From: Maribacter zhoushanensis
GTDB taxonomy: Bacteria > Bacteroidota > Bacteroidia > Flavobacteriales > Flavobacteriaceae
DNA: 64,000 nucleotides
Assembly: GCF_029350975.1 (NCBI RefSeq)
Contig: NZ_JARKMR010000003.1
Coordinates: 455,869-519,868, forward strand
Direction of reading: 5' to 3'
Under the pieces are notes generated by a model that saw only the letters and a program-made list of their open reading frames with translations, did no database searches and was not told the DNA's origin. This document shows positions 1 to 10,733 of this stretch, piece after piece (positions within the stretch are counted from its first letter, which is position 1; each line of letters begins with the position of its first letter). The translations under genes were made by a program, and so were the position numbers.

Positions 1-339
1 CAAATCAAAAGAACTAAAAGGCATTTCTCCTTGTCCTAAATAGTTTTGGGTAATGTACATTCTACGTTGTGTTGTAGCATCAGACGTAAAAATAACTCTA
101 CCTGTAACGTTCGTACCTGCTTCACCGCTTGCAGATGCCATTGTTATATTTGAAGAAGGAACAGCTTCATTGAAAACTATTGTTGCCACTTCTGGCTCAT
201 CAGAATCATCTGCACCATCATCTCCTGTGGTATCATCTGGTAATGGAGTGTCAAAAATTGACCCGTCGTCAGAACTACAACTGCCTATAAATAGGGCAAT
301 GGTGCATATTAAGAAGACCTGTTTAATTTGTTTTTTCAT
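1..339 (-). CDS. Lipoprotein, C-terminus beyond the window edge
   Basis: Reading the minus strand from the ATG at 337-339 gives an open frame of 113 codons that runs off the left edge. The protein starts MKKQIKQVFLICTIALFIGSC, a lipoprotein signal peptide with a lipobox ending in Cys21. An acidic Asp/Ser/Thr-rich linker follows (about residues 22-50), as is usual for surface lipoproteins of Bacteroidetes. The visible remainder has no domain I recognise. The plus-strand frame over the same bases has no signal or motif and is taken as a shadow. Function unknown. Confidence 0.75.
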   Translation of the reverse strand, partial: MKKQIKQVFLICTIALFIGSCSSDDGSIFDTPLPDDTTGDDGADDSDEPEVATIVFNEAVPSSNITMASASGEAGTNVTGRVIFTSDATTQRRMYITQNYLGQGEMPFSSFDL

Positions 340-528
340 AATTTTTAATTTTGATGATTAGTGTTTATTAATTGCTATTTGTTAATGTGTTAACTCTTTT
401 AACTTAAAAATTTTAAGAATCGTATATTTTATACTTTGTTTATTTTGTAGGATAATTCTTAAATAAAAATTTAGTTAAAGAAATGCACTAAACATACTTG
501 GCTATTCAATATTTTGTAATTTTACAAT

Positions 529-942
529 GTGAAACAATTGCTACATAAACTATTTTCGGTGTTCATGGCAATGCTATTGTTACTGTCTACTATTTCTTGG
601 ACGGTAGAAAAGCATTTGTGCATGGGGCGTGTTATGGATGTAGCTTTGTTTGATCATGCCGAAGATTGTGGAATGAAGGCTGGTTTGGCTTTGTTGGAAG
701 ATGCATCTTCGGTTAAAAAACATTGTTGTGCTGATCAGGCTTTTACCATGCAGGGTCAAGATGATTTGACGCGCGATTTTTCAAAATTCGATTTTTCACA
801 ACAGGTATTTCTGGTTTCTTTTACAAATGCATACTTAGATTTATTTAAGGATTCAGTTGAAAATAATATTTCTTTTAATTCATATCCGCCGCCAACACTG
901 GCTGAGGATTTGAATATTCTACACCAAGTTTTCTTGATTTGA
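529..942 (+). CDS. HYC_CC_PP family small secreted protein
   Basis: A 137-residue protein with an N-terminal hydrophobic signal segment (residues 9-24). It carries the three landmarks that give this Bacteroidetes family its name: a His-x-Cys near the signal (KHLCMG), a Cys-Cys pair (KKHCCADQ, about residue 65) and a Pro-Pro stretch near the C-terminus (YPPPTL). Members commonly sit beside heavy-metal resistance genes, and here the gene lies 196 bp upstream of a copper ATPase, so a role in periplasmic or membrane copper handling is a reasonable inference. The start is the GTG at 529; no in-frame ATG gives a complete signal peptide. The biochemical function of the family is not established. Confidence 0.75.
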   Translation: MKQLLHKLFSVFMAMLLLLSTISWTVEKHLCMGRVMDVALFDHAEDCGMKAGLALLEDASSVKKHCCADQAFTMQGQDDLTRDFSKFDFSQQVFLVSFTNAYLDLFKDSVENNISFNSYPPPTLAEDLNILHQVFLI

Positions 943-1138
943 TTTTAGCACTGCCTACCGGCTTTAGTTCGTAAATGCAGTTTAATCAAAAACTACTTTT
1001 ATTTAGTATCTCTTTTCTTTAATTCTATTGTAAACTATAAATAGCTTTTAAAAGTTTTAGTTGCGATTATAGATTTTTGAAAATATAACAAGAAAGTAGA
1101 TACAGTTCTGAGTAACTGTTAGAAATTATAATCTCATA

Positions 1139-3634
1139 ATGAAACATACATATACTATAAGTGGTATGACCTGCAATGGCTGCAGATCTCATGTGGAGCA
1201 CACTTTGTCTACTGTAGAGGGAGTGTCTAATGCCACGGTGAATTTAGAGAAAGCAGAAGCGGTTTTGGAGATGGACAAAGAATTGTCATTGAAGAAGTTG
1301 CAGGATGTTATGAAAGCAGATGGCGGTCATTATTCTATTCATGAGTTAGGAGGGCATCATCACAAAGAAGTGAAACCTAAGAAAGTAGAAAATGGCAATG
1401 GTACTTTTTATTGCCCCATGCATTGCGAAGGAGATAAAACCTATACAGAGCCTGGCGATTGCCCGGTTTGTGGTATGGATTTGGTAGAAGAGGCAAGTGC
1501 CTCGATTCATAAAGGTCAGGAATATACGTGCCCAATGCATCCTGAGGTGGTTCGAGATGAACCGGGTGATTGTCCTATTTGTGGTATGGATTTAGTGCCA
1601 AAGCAAGCTGATGTTTCTGCTGAAGAGAAAAGTTATAATAAGCTTTTAAAAAAGTTTAAAATAGCGGTGGCTTTTACGTTGCCCATTTTTATTATAGCAA
1701 TGTTTGAGATGATTCCTAATAATCCGCTTCATAATATTTTGAGCTTAAGAAACTGGAATTGGGTGCAGTTTGCACTATCAATTCCTGTTGTGTTTTATGC
1801 AACTTGGATGTTTTTTGAGAGAGCCTATCGTTCTGTAAAAACATGGAACTTGAATATGTTTACGTTGATTGGTATTGGAGCAGGTGTAGCGTGGTTATTT
1901 AGTGTATTTGCTATTTTGGTCCCAGATTTTTTTCCTCCACAGTTTAAGACAGACCAAGGCACGGTTCACGTGTATTTTGAGGCAGCTACGGTTATATTGA
2001 CTCTAGTCTTGTTCGGGCAGTTATTAGAGGCTCGTGCACATAGTAAAACTAATTCTGCGGTAAAGGAACTTTTAAAACTAGCTCCAAATAAAGCGATTCG
2101 CATTGTTGATGGGAAAGAGGAAACAATTGCAATAGATAACATAGTAAAAGGAGATTTGCTTAGGGTAAAGCCAGGGGATAAAATACCTGTTGATGGAAGC
2201 GTGCATGAAGGCGAAAGTACGGTAGATGAATCAATGATAACGGGTGAGCCTGTTCCGGTTCAAAAAGTAGAGGGTGATACTGTAAATTCTGGGACAATTA
2301 ATGGTAAGCGTTCTTTTGTGATGATAGCAGAGAAAGTTGGTTCAGATACGTTGCTCTCCCAGATTATTGACATGGTGAACAAGGCAAGTCGTAGTCAGGC
2401 ACCAATTCAAAAATTAGCAGATAAAATCTCTAGTTATTTTGTACCTGCCGTGGTGTTCATTTCCGTTATAACGTTTATTGTTTGGGTCATTTTTGGTCCA
2501 GAACCTGCTTATGTATATGCTTTGGTCAATGCTATTGCTGTATTGATAATAGCATGTCCATGCGCCCTAGGTTTGGCTACGCCAATGTCCGTTATGGTGG
2601 GTGTAGGTAAAGGAGCGCAATCTGGTGTGCTGATAAAGAATGCAGAAGCTTTAGAACGAATGGATAAAATTGACACGCTAATTGTAGATAAGACTGGTAC
2701 AATTACGGAAGGAAAACCATCTGTAGAAAAGGTGGGTAGTATCTCTGAGATTAATCAGGAAAAGGTATTGCAATATATTGTTTCATTAAATCAGCAAAGT
2801 GAGCACCCATTGGCAGATGCAACTGTAAAGTATGGAAAGGCGAATAATGTAAATGTTTTAAAAGTTGAAGATTTTAATTCGGTTACAGGTATGGGCGTCA
2901 CTGGGAAAATAAATGGTGAATTTATTGCCTTGGGTAATGAGAAGATGATGAATGAGGTTCAAGTATCCATATTAGATAGTTTAAAGGCAGATGTAGTTTC
3001 TAATCAAAAACTTGGAAAAACAGTTTCTTACTTGGCAATTGATGATAAGGCGGTTGGTTTTGTTGCAATCGGAGATAAAATTAAGGAGACGAGCAAAAAA
3101 GCTATTGCAGAGTTGCAGAAAGCCGGTATTGCGGTGATAATGCTTACCGGAGATAATCATGATACGGCAAAAGCGGTAGCGGAACAATTAAGTCTGGCGG
3201 ATTTTAAGGCAGGTATGTTACCACAGGATAAATTGGCTGAAGTAGAGCGTTTACAATCTGAAGGAAGAAAGGTTGCTGTTGCAGGAGATGGTATCAATGA
3301 TGCGCCTGCTTTGGCAAAAAGTGATGTAGGTATTGCTATGGGTACGGGAACGGATGTCGCCATTGAAAGTGCTGCAATTACTTTGGTGAAAGGAGATTTA
3401 CATGGAATTGTAAAAGCATATAACCTTAGTAATGCGGTTATGAAGAATATAAAACAGAATTTATTTTTCGCATTAATATATAATTCGGTAGGTATACCAA
3501 TTGCGGCGGGAGTGCTGTATCCTGTTTTCGGGATGTTGCTTTCGCCTATGATAGCCGCTTTGGCTATGAGTTTTAGTTCTGTTTCGGTCATTGCAAATGC
3601 ATTACGACTACGAACAGTAAATATTGATAAATAA
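1139..3634 (+). CDS. copA: Copper-translocating P1B-type ATPase with HMA and two metal-binding Cys domains
   Basis: An 831-residue inner-membrane pump that exports copper at the cost of ATP. An HMA domain with GMTCNGC (Cys12, Cys15) is followed by a His stretch (GGHHH, 71-75). Two consecutive heavy-metal-binding modules of the CPMH...PGDCPxCGMDL type come next, at about residues 91-115 and 131-153. The ATPase core shows the actuator TGEP loop, the metal-site CPC motif (473-475), the phosphorylated Asp517 in DKTGT, the nucleotide-binding SEHP motif and GDGINDAP (716-723). CPC together with two C-terminal helices supports Cu+ rather than Zn2+ or Cd2+. It lies 16 bp before a TonB receptor and probably shares its transcript. 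Confidence 0.95.
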   Translation: MKHTYTISGMTCNGCRSHVEHTLSTVEGVSNATVNLEKAEAVLEMDKELSLKKLQDVMKADGGHYSIHELGGHHHKEVKPKKVENGNGTFYCPMHCEGDKTYTEPGDCPVCGMDLVEEASASIHKGQEYTCPMHPEVVRDEPGDCPICGMDLVPKQADVSAEEKSYNKLLKKFKIAVAFTLPIFIIAMFEMIPNNPLHNILSLRNWNWVQFALSIPVVFYATWMFFERAYRSVKTWNLNMFTLIGIGAGVAWLFSVFAILVPDFFPPQFKTDQGTVHVYFEAATVILTLVLFGQLLEARAHSKTNSAVKELLKLAPNKAIRIVDGKEETIAIDNIVKGDLLRVKPGDKIPVDGSVHEGESTVDESMITGEPVPVQKVEGDTVNSGTINGKRSFVMIAEKVGSDTLLSQIIDMVNKASRSQAPIQKLADKISSYFVPAVVFISVITFIVWVIFGPEPAYVYALVNAIAVLIIACPCALGLATPMSVMVGVGKGAQSGVLIKNAEALERMDKIDTLIVDKTGTITEGKPSVEKVGSISEINQEKVLQYIVSLNQQSEHPLADATVKYGKANNVNVLKVEDFNSVTGMGVTGKINGEFIALGNEKMMNEVQVSILDSLKADVVSNQKLGKTVSYLAIDDKAVGFVAIGDKIKETSKKAIAELQKAGIAVIMLTGDNHDTAKAVAEQLSLADFKAGMLPQDKLAEVERLQSEGRKVAVAGDGINDAPALAKSDVGIAMGTGTDVAIESAAITLVKGDLHGIVKAYNLSNAVMKNIKQNLFFALIYNSVGIPIAAGVLYPVFGMLLSPMIAALAMSFSSVSVIANALRLRTVNIDK

Positions 3635-3650
3635 AATTGAATAAAAATAA

Positions 3651-5912
3651 ATGAACAAATATATAATAGTAATACTAATGACTTTGCTGTCTGGACTTGC
3701 TTTTTCGCAAGAGAAAGTAGAGGGTGTAGTGCTGGATTCTGAAGGTGCAAATGCCTTGAGTCTTTCAGGGGCAAATGTTTACTGGCAAGATTCTCAAACG
3801 GGAGTAGTTACAGATTTTGATGGTAAGTTTTCAATTCCATATCTGAAAGAGTTCAATAGATTGATCATTAGTTATGTTGGTTTTGAGTCTGATACGTTAA
3901 CCATTAACGAACCTAAAACAATACGGGTTAGTCTAAAGCCATCTAATGAATTAGATGAGGTAGTTGTTCAGCAGCAAAGAGATGCTATACAAAAAACGTA
4001 TTTCAGTCCGCAGAACGTGATTACGGTAAACAGTGATGAGTTGTTAAAAGCCGCTTGCTGTAATCTGGCAGAAAGTTTTGAAACCAATCCGGCAATTGAT
4101 GTAAATCTTTCTGATGGATTAACAGGTACGAAACAAATACAGATGTTGGGTTTAACCAGTCCGTATTTATTAATAACTCAAGAAAACATTCCTATGGTTC
4201 GTGGGGCATCACAGGCATACGGATTAACATTTACACCTGGTACTTGGATAGAGAGTATTCAAATTACCAAAGGTGCAGGTAGTGTGGTTAACGGCTATGA
4301 AAGTATATCTGGACAAATTAATACCGAGCTAGTGAAACCATTAACGGATAATGCAGTTTTTGTAAATGGTTATGCCAACCAAAACGGGCGTTATGAGTTG
4401 AATACACATTTCAATAGAAAGTTAACGGAAAAGTGGAGTACAGGATTGTATATACACGGAAACAAACGGACGCAGATAGAAGATGATAATGAAGACGGAT
4501 TTTTAGATGCGCCGTTAGGCGAGCAGTTAAATGTAATGAACCGTTGGCAATATCAAGATGCGGAAAAAGGATTTGTCAGCTTCTTTAATGTTCGTTTTTT
4601 AAATGATGAAAAACAAGTGGGGCAAGTAGATTTTAATCCTGATACATATAGAGTAGATGTAGGTAATAGGTCATTGAGCGGAGCCGAAGTGTGGGGAAGT
4701 GAAATTAATACCCGCAGGTTTGATACGTCATTGAAACTAGGTTATGTATTTCCTGAATTGCCTTTTCAGAGTTTTGGTTTTCAAACTTCTTACAGTTATC
4801 ATAAGCAAGATTCTTATTTTGGTTTTAGAACCTATGATATCAATCATGAGAGTTTGTATAGTAATCTTATATTCAATTCAATCATAGGCGATACTAGAAA
4901 CAAGTTTAAAACCGGAATTACTTTTGCGTATGATGGTTACGATGAAATAGTAACGGCTACTGATTATTCTCGTGTAGATAATTCTGTTGGTGCCTTTTTT
5001 GAATATAGCTATGAAAATCTGGAAAAAGTAAGTCTCACCGCTGGTTTACGGGTAGATAATCATAATAGATTGGGAACTTTTGTAACACCAAGATTCCATA
5101 TTAGGTATACCCCTTGGGACAAGGGAAGTTTACGAGGTTCGTTTGGTAGAGGTAAAAGAGCTGCCAATATTTTTGCCGAGAATCAGCAGTTGTTTGCATC
5201 GGCCAGAACCATCAATATCGCAGATTCGGGTGGTAGTGTTTACGGTCTAGAACCGGAGGATGCATGGAATTACGGAGTCAGTTTTTTGCAAGGGTTTAAT
5301 TTCTTGAATAGAAAAGGTGATATATCCTTAGATTATTACATTACTGATTTTGAAAACCAGATTGTAGTGGACTGGGAGACTCCTCAAGAAGTTTCGTTCT
5401 ATAATTTAGATGGAGATAGTAGTGCTAAAAGTTTTCAGATAGAATTGAACTATGAGCTTTTAAAACGATTGAACTTTAGAACATCCTACAAGTTTTATGA
5501 TGTATCTACAGATTACAAGAGTGGTAGTTTGCAAAAGCCTTTACTAGCGCAAGATCGGTTTTTTATTAATTTAGGGTATGAAACAGAAGCTAAGGAAAAT
5601 GGTTCACAGTGGAAGTTTGATTATACCTTACACAGCATGGGAAAAAAACGGTTGCCAGATACCAGTAGTAATCCTGTTGAATATCAGCTAGCGGAGTTTT
5701 CTTCGCCATATAACCATATGAATGCTCAGATAACAAAAGTGTTCTCAAAGAATATAGAGGTTTATTTGGGAGCTGAAAACCTATCTGATATACAGCAAAG
5801 CAATCCGGTTTTAGGTGCTAACGATCCCTTTGGTCCAAATTTTGATACAACAATAGTGTTTGCGCCAATAATGGGGAGAATGTTCTATGGCGGATTCAGA
5901 TTTAAAATTTAA
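3651..5912 (+). CDS. TonB-dependent outer-membrane receptor of the copper locus
   Basis: A 753-residue outer-membrane protein. It has a Sec signal peptide (1-20), a carboxypeptidase-regulatory-like beta domain (about 22-100, including the typical TDFDGKFSI and LIISYVGFE strands), a plug domain and a long beta-barrel ending in an aromatic-rich strand (GGFRFKI). The plug contains an unusual Cys-Cys pair (AACCNLAESFE, about residues 136-137). The protein lies between copA and an HMA-domain secreted protein, so it probably moves copper or a copper chelate across the outer membrane. That substrate is inferred from context only, and the direction of transport is not obvious because the neighbouring ATPase exports copper. 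Confidence 0.88.
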   Translation: MNKYIIVILMTLLSGLAFSQEKVEGVVLDSEGANALSLSGANVYWQDSQTGVVTDFDGKFSIPYLKEFNRLIISYVGFESDTLTINEPKTIRVSLKPSNELDEVVVQQQRDAIQKTYFSPQNVITVNSDELLKAACCNLAESFETNPAIDVNLSDGLTGTKQIQMLGLTSPYLLITQENIPMVRGASQAYGLTFTPGTWIESIQITKGAGSVVNGYESISGQINTELVKPLTDNAVFVNGYANQNGRYELNTHFNRKLTEKWSTGLYIHGNKRTQIEDDNEDGFLDAPLGEQLNVMNRWQYQDAEKGFVSFFNVRFLNDEKQVGQVDFNPDTYRVDVGNRSLSGAEVWGSEINTRRFDTSLKLGYVFPELPFQSFGFQTSYSYHKQDSYFGFRTYDINHESLYSNLIFNSIIGDTRNKFKTGITFAYDGYDEIVTATDYSRVDNSVGAFFEYSYENLEKVSLTAGLRVDNHNRLGTFVTPRFHIRYTPWDKGSLRGSFGRGKRAANIFAENQQLFASARTINIADSGGSVYGLEPEDAWNYGVSFLQGFNFLNRKGDISLDYYITDFENQIVVDWETPQEVSFYNLDGDSSAKSFQIELNYELLKRLNFRTSYKFYDVSTDYKSGSLQKPLLAQDRFFINLGYETEAKENGSQWKFDYTLHSMGKKRLPDTSSNPVEYQLAEFSSPYNHMNAQITKVFSKNIEVYLGAENLSDIQQSNPVLGANDPFGPNFDTTIVFAPIMGRMFYGGFRFKI

Positions 5913-5936
5913 AACATAACAATTAATATACTAAGA

Positions 5937-6305
5937 ATGAAAACAACAATTTTATCAGTAGCTATGATGCTAATTGCGGTACTTACCTATGCGCAAGACA
6001 AGAACAAAAAAATGACTTTTGATGTAAATGGTAAATGTGCTATGTGTAAAGAGCGTATTGAGGAAGCTGCATTGAACGTTAAAGGGGTAAAGTATGCCAA
6101 TTGGAGTATACCAACCCATCAGTTGGATATTATTATGGATGAAAGAAAAACCGATGCAATGAAAATTAAAATGGCTATCGTTGAAGTAGGTCATGATACT
6201 AAAGAACTAAAAGCAACAGATGAGGCTTATAATAGTGTTCATCCTTGTTGTTTATATAGGGAAGATAATTCTGATGATGGACAACATCATGGAAACAAGC
6301 AGTAA
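5937..6305 (+). CDS. Secreted heavy-metal-associated (HMA) domain protein
   Basis: A 122-residue protein with a Sec signal peptide (1-20, ending TYAQ) and one ferredoxin-like HMA fold. The metal site is CAMCKERIEEA, with Cys34 and Cys37. The tail contains HPCCLY followed by an Asp/His-rich end (DDGQHHGNKQ), which could add metal ligands. The gene starts 24 bp after the TonB receptor and is the last gene of the copper block. A periplasmic copper chaperone or scavenger is the likely role. Confidence is high for the domain and moderate for the metal. Confidence 0.88.
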   Translation: MKTTILSVAMMLIAVLTYAQDKNKKMTFDVNGKCAMCKERIEEAALNVKGVKYANWSIPTHQLDIIMDERKTDAMKIKMAIVEVGHDTKELKATDEAYNSVHPCCLYREDNSDDGQHHGNKQ

Positions 6306-6411
6306 TTTGATTCTGTTGTAAGCTATAGTAAAAGTTCAAGGGACTTATTGAGAAAACCTGTTGCATAATAGTCAGGTTGTAGCTTTGTAAGTTGAAACCG
6401 TTTAAAGGACA

Positions 6412-6448
6412 AAACCACCTTCTTTAATATTCAGAAGGTGGTTTTTTT
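6412..6448 (+). terminator. Rho-independent terminator after the copper block
   Basis: A perfect 12-bp stem (6412-6423 with 6433-6444, arm AAACCACCTTCT) with a 9-nt loop is followed by a T run. It ends plus-strand transcription from the HMA gene. Confidence 0.85.
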
Positions 6449-6464
6449 GTTGCTCATATTTGAA

Positions 6465-6501
6465 ATAAAAAAAACCGCTCTTGACATTTCAAGAGCGGTT
6501 T
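6465..6501 (-). terminator. Rho-independent terminator for groES-groEL
   Basis: A 12-bp stem (arms 6472-6483 and 6490-6501, AAACCGCTCTTG) with a 6-nt loop. On the minus strand it is followed by a run of seven T. It faces the plus-strand terminator and closes the groEL transcript. Confidence 0.85.
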
Positions 6502-6510
6502 AAATTTTAA

Positions 6511-6534
6511 AGTCCCCTTTGGGGATTTAGGGGC
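6511..6534. repeat. Short CCCC-TTT-GGGG hairpin repeat beside the groEL stop
   Basis: On the minus strand this reads GCCCCTAAATCCCCAAAGG and then GGACT, beginning three bases after the groEL stop. It has the same plan as the L repeats of the 50-57 kb arrays: CCCCT, then AATCCCC, a short loop, then GGGGA. It may be a single degenerate member of that superfamily. Confidence 0.5.
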
Positions 6535-6536
6535 TT

Positions 6537-8189
<1,653 letters not shown>

Positions 8190-8289
8190 TTATGACTTTT
8201 TACACTGAGTATAAAGTCAAGAAGATTATTAATTTTTAAATAAAAACTTATAAGCTAATGGCTAAAAGCCAGCAGCTAATTGCTAGTTA

Positions 8290-8568
8290 TTAGATAATAG
8301 CAAGAATATCACTTTCTCTCATCATCAAATAATCGGTACCTTCTAATTTTAATTCAGTACCAGCATACTTTCCGTAAAGAACTGTATCACCAACTTTAAC
8401 GGTAACACTGTCATCTTTTGTTCCAGGACCTACGGCAACAACTTTACCTTTCTGAGGTTTCTCTTTTGCGGTATCAGGAATATATAGTCCAGATGCAGTT
8501 TTAGTTTCAGCTGCCATTGGCTCGATAAGAACTCGGTCTGCCAATGGTTTGATATTAACTTTAGCCAT
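8290..8568 (-). CDS. groS: Co-chaperonin GroES (Hsp10)
   Basis: A 92-residue protein with the family landmarks [11 protein letters not shown] at the N-terminus, the mobile-loop region around residues 20-35 ([15 protein letters not shown]), and [14 protein letters not shown]. It caps the GroEL ring. It is the first gene of the groES-groEL pair and lies downstream of the secG terminator, so it should have its own promoter in 8569-8655. A weak -7-like TGCCTTTG (RC of 8611-8618 region) is the best candidate, without a clear -33 element. Confidence 0.97.
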   Translation of the reverse strand: MAKVNIKPLADRVLIEPMAAETKTASGLYIPDTAKEKPQKGKVVAVGPGTKDDSVTVKVGDTVLYGKYAGTELKLEGTDYLMMRESDILAII

Positions 8569-8654
8569 AATTATTAATTTTTAAAATTGATTTTTAGTTT
8601 CGTGGGTATGCAAAGGCAGAAATTATGCCATTGCCTATTTCCTGACAAATTGTA

Positions 8655-8689
8655 AACAAAAAATGCCAGCTTATGACAAGCTGGCATTT
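8655..8689 (-). terminator. Terminator after secG
   Basis: A 12-bp perfect stem (8661-8672 with 8678-8689, arm AAATGCCAGCTT) with a 5-nt loop, followed on the minus strand by TTTGTTTAC. It closes the miaB-to-secG operon. Confidence 0.75.
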
Positions 8690-8711
8690 AAAATATATTG
8701 TAGTAGTATTT

Positions 8712-9071
8712 TTATAAACTATCCGACGGTGTAGCCTCGTTAGTTACAGGTGGTGTTACTGTTTCTGGCAGAGCTTCTGGTACTACGGTTTCAATATCAT
8801 CACCTTGTAATAATTTTGAATCTGCATCACCAAAGTTACCTTTAAGGGCAACGTTAGATGCTAAGATTAAAACTATTAACAAACCTGCAAGAGTCCACGT
8901 ACTTTTATCTAAAAAGTCACCTGTTTTTTTAACGCCACCAACAACTTGGTTGCCTCCTCCACCAAAAGAAGAAGAAAGTCCGCCACCTTTTGGATTTTGT
9001 ACCATGATCACTAATACTAACAATAAGCAAACGACAATGATAAGTATTAGGAAAATTGAAAATGTACTCAT
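8712..9071 (-). CDS. secG: Preprotein translocase subunit SecG
   Basis: A 119-residue inner-membrane protein with two transmembrane helices (about 4-24 and 57-75). Between them is the conserved cytoplasmic loop with VQNPKGGGLSSSFGGGG, diagnostic of SecG. The Asp/Glu/Pro-rich C-terminal tail beyond residue 80 is longer than in E. coli and common in Bacteroidetes. It assists SecA-driven export through SecYEG. It is the last gene of the operon and starts 6 bp after the TPR protein. Confidence 0.93.
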   Translation of the reverse strand: MSTFSIFLILIIVVCLLLVLVIMVQNPKGGGLSSSFGGGGNQVVGGVKKTGDFLDKSTWTLAGLLIVLILASNVALKGNFGDADSKLLQGDDIETVVPEALPETVTPPVTNEATPSDSL

Positions 9072-9077
9072 TCTAAA

Positions 9078-10184
9078 TTATTTATTATCTTTTCGTAATT
9101 TTTCTACCGTCTTAATTCGGTCTGCAAAGAAACTACTTTTTTCTGGATATTTCAAACTTAAAATTTTGTAAGCTTGAATTGCATTTTTATACTTTTTTTG
9201 TTCCAGGTAAACCCTTGCTAAAGTCTCTGTCATCAGCTCGTTATGGTCAATTTTAGAAGAGCTTGAGATATCTATGACCGCACTCTGTTCTGTCGGTACA
9301 ATTTTAGGGTTAGAAGCTATAAACTTATCTATACGGTCGTATTTCTTTTTAATTGCTTCACTTTTAACCTTGGGTTCTCTAATTGGTTTTGGGGTAACTT
9401 TTTGTTCTTGTGACTTAGAGATGGATTTTTCAATTTTGCTTTCTTTTACCTCAGCTTCGGTCTCAATAATTTCTTCGTGAACTTCCTCTGCAATATTATC
9501 TTCAGATTTTTCTAAAGGTTTCTTTGATGCGAGACTAAGCCATTCAGAAAAAGAATATTTTTCTTTAGCATCAAAAGTTAATGGTTTGCCTATGTCAAGA
9601 GCATTTTCATCTTCGGTATTGGCAGGGTTTTTAGATTGAAATAATGCTGGGTCTAGAATTTTGTCGGCATCTTCTTCGTTTTGTGGTAATGGTTTATCAT
9701 CAGATGGAGCTATAAGAGAGGCAGTAGTAGCTGCAACAATAATATCTGATACATCAGGTTCTAAAGTTTCAATTTCTTGAACTTCTACTGCTTCAGTAGA
9801 TTTATCTGTTGTAATAGGAGATTCCTCTTTTTCAACAATTTCAATTTGGTCTGCCGTAGGTGTTTCTTCAATCTCCTCTGTTATTTCAATTTCTTTGCTT
9901 TCTTCAATTTCGGCAATGGTACTTTTGGTAGGGTCAAATTGTAAGAAATCTTTAGATGTTATAAATTCAAAAAGAACATCTCTATCTGTAGTATAAGCTG
10001 CAGTTGCTTTAAGCGCCTTGTTGTATTTATAGCTATTTAGATTTTTTAATCCTTTTAAGTGTAATGCTCGTGCAGCTTGAAAATAAGGATATTCATCAAT
10101 AATATCTTCTAGATGTTTTGTATGTATGGGTTCTACCACTTTGGTAGGATGTTCTAGAAAATATGTAAAGTCCTTAACGTTCAT
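9078..10184 (-). CDS. Acidic tetratricopeptide-repeat protein of unknown function
   Basis: About 368 residues. An N-terminal conserved block (HPTKVVEPIHTKHLEDIIDE...PYFQAARALHLKGL, residues 10-60) looks helical. A long low-complexity Glu/Ile/Thr-rich middle (about 85-290) is followed by a C-terminal helix pair of TPR type (LARVYLEQKKYKNAIQAYKI...YPEKS, about 320-350). The longer frame opens with TTG at 10196, so I take the ATG at 10184, five bases after lptE ends. It lies between lptE and secG in the same operon, which suggests an envelope role, but no function can be assigned. Confidence 0.8.
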   Translation of the reverse strand: MNVKDFTYFLEHPTKVVEPIHTKHLEDIIDEYPYFQAARALHLKGLKNLNSYKYNKALKATAAYTTDRDVLFEFITSKDFLQFDPTKSTIAEIEESKEIEITEEIEETPTADQIEIVEKEESPITTDKSTEAVEVQEIETLEPDVSDIIVAATTASLIAPSDDKPLPQNEEDADKILDPALFQSKNPANTEDENALDIGKPLTFDAKEKYSFSEWLSLASKKPLEKSEDNIAEEVHEEIIETEAEVKESKIEKSISKSQEQKVTPKPIREPKVKSEAIKKKYDRIDKFIASNPKIVPTEQSAVIDISSSSKIDHNELMTETLARVYLEQKKYKNAIQAYKILSLKYPEKSSFFADRIKTVEKLRKDNK

Positions 10185-10189
10185 GTCAT

Positions 10190-10711
10190 TTACCAATCTG
10201 CCAATGAGGCGTTGAAAATATCTTGAGTCAATCGTTCAAAAATGATTTCATGAGCTTCGCTCTTTACGGTTGCTAACTGTGTATCCGCATCATAATCGTA
10301 GAAGAAAGAAAAACTCTGGTCAAAAGCGGCATCTTCTTTTAATTGATTGTAAAATCGTACTTTAACTCTAATAGATAATCTGTTCTGGGCAGCTGTTTGA
10401 GCTGCTGTTGCAGACATAGGGGAAATTTTATATTCGGTTATTTCACCTTCATATAATAAATCTGGATTACCGGAACTAATTAAATCTAGGCTAGTCTGGT
10501 TTTGAATTCTGTCTTGTAATGCCAATGTAAAATCTCTGTCAACGCCAGGCTCGAAAGTAGAACCCGGACTCTGGGTTGCATAGTTTTGAAAATAGCTTAC
10601 TTTAAAAGTTTTGGCTTCACCAACATTACCACCAGTAAAATTATATGCACCGCAACTAAATAGAAAGATAACGGGCAATATAAATAATATAGATTTTTTA
10701 AGGTATTTCAT
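10190..10711 (-). CDS. lptE: LptE-family LPS-assembly lipoprotein
   Basis: About 173 residues with a lipoprotein signal (MKYLKKSILFILPVIFLFSC, lipobox FLFSC). The mature part is typical of the Bacteroidetes LptE family: GAYNFTGGNVGEAKTFKVSYFQNYA at the start, then TLALQDRIQNQTSLDLI and ITEYKISPMSATAAQ. LptE plugs the LptD barrel that delivers lipopolysaccharide to the outer leaflet. I chose the ATG at 10711 because it gives a compact lipoprotein signal; an in-frame ATG at 10726 would add five residues. It lies 7-22 bp after the sigma-54 activator. Confidence 0.88.
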   Translation of the reverse strand: MKYLKKSILFILPVIFLFSCGAYNFTGGNVGEAKTFKVSYFQNYATQSPGSTFEPGVDRDFTLALQDRIQNQTSLDLISSGNPDLLYEGEITEYKISPMSATAAQTAAQNRLSIRVKVRFYNQLKEDAAFDQSFSFFYDYDADTQLATVKSEAHEIIFERLTQDIFNASLADW

Positions 10712-10733
10712 TGAAATGAGGTTCATGTTTAGA

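Noticed and set aside
53-361. Plus-strand frame at the left edge
   Set aside because: It is antisense to a lipoprotein frame with a proper signal peptide and lipobox.
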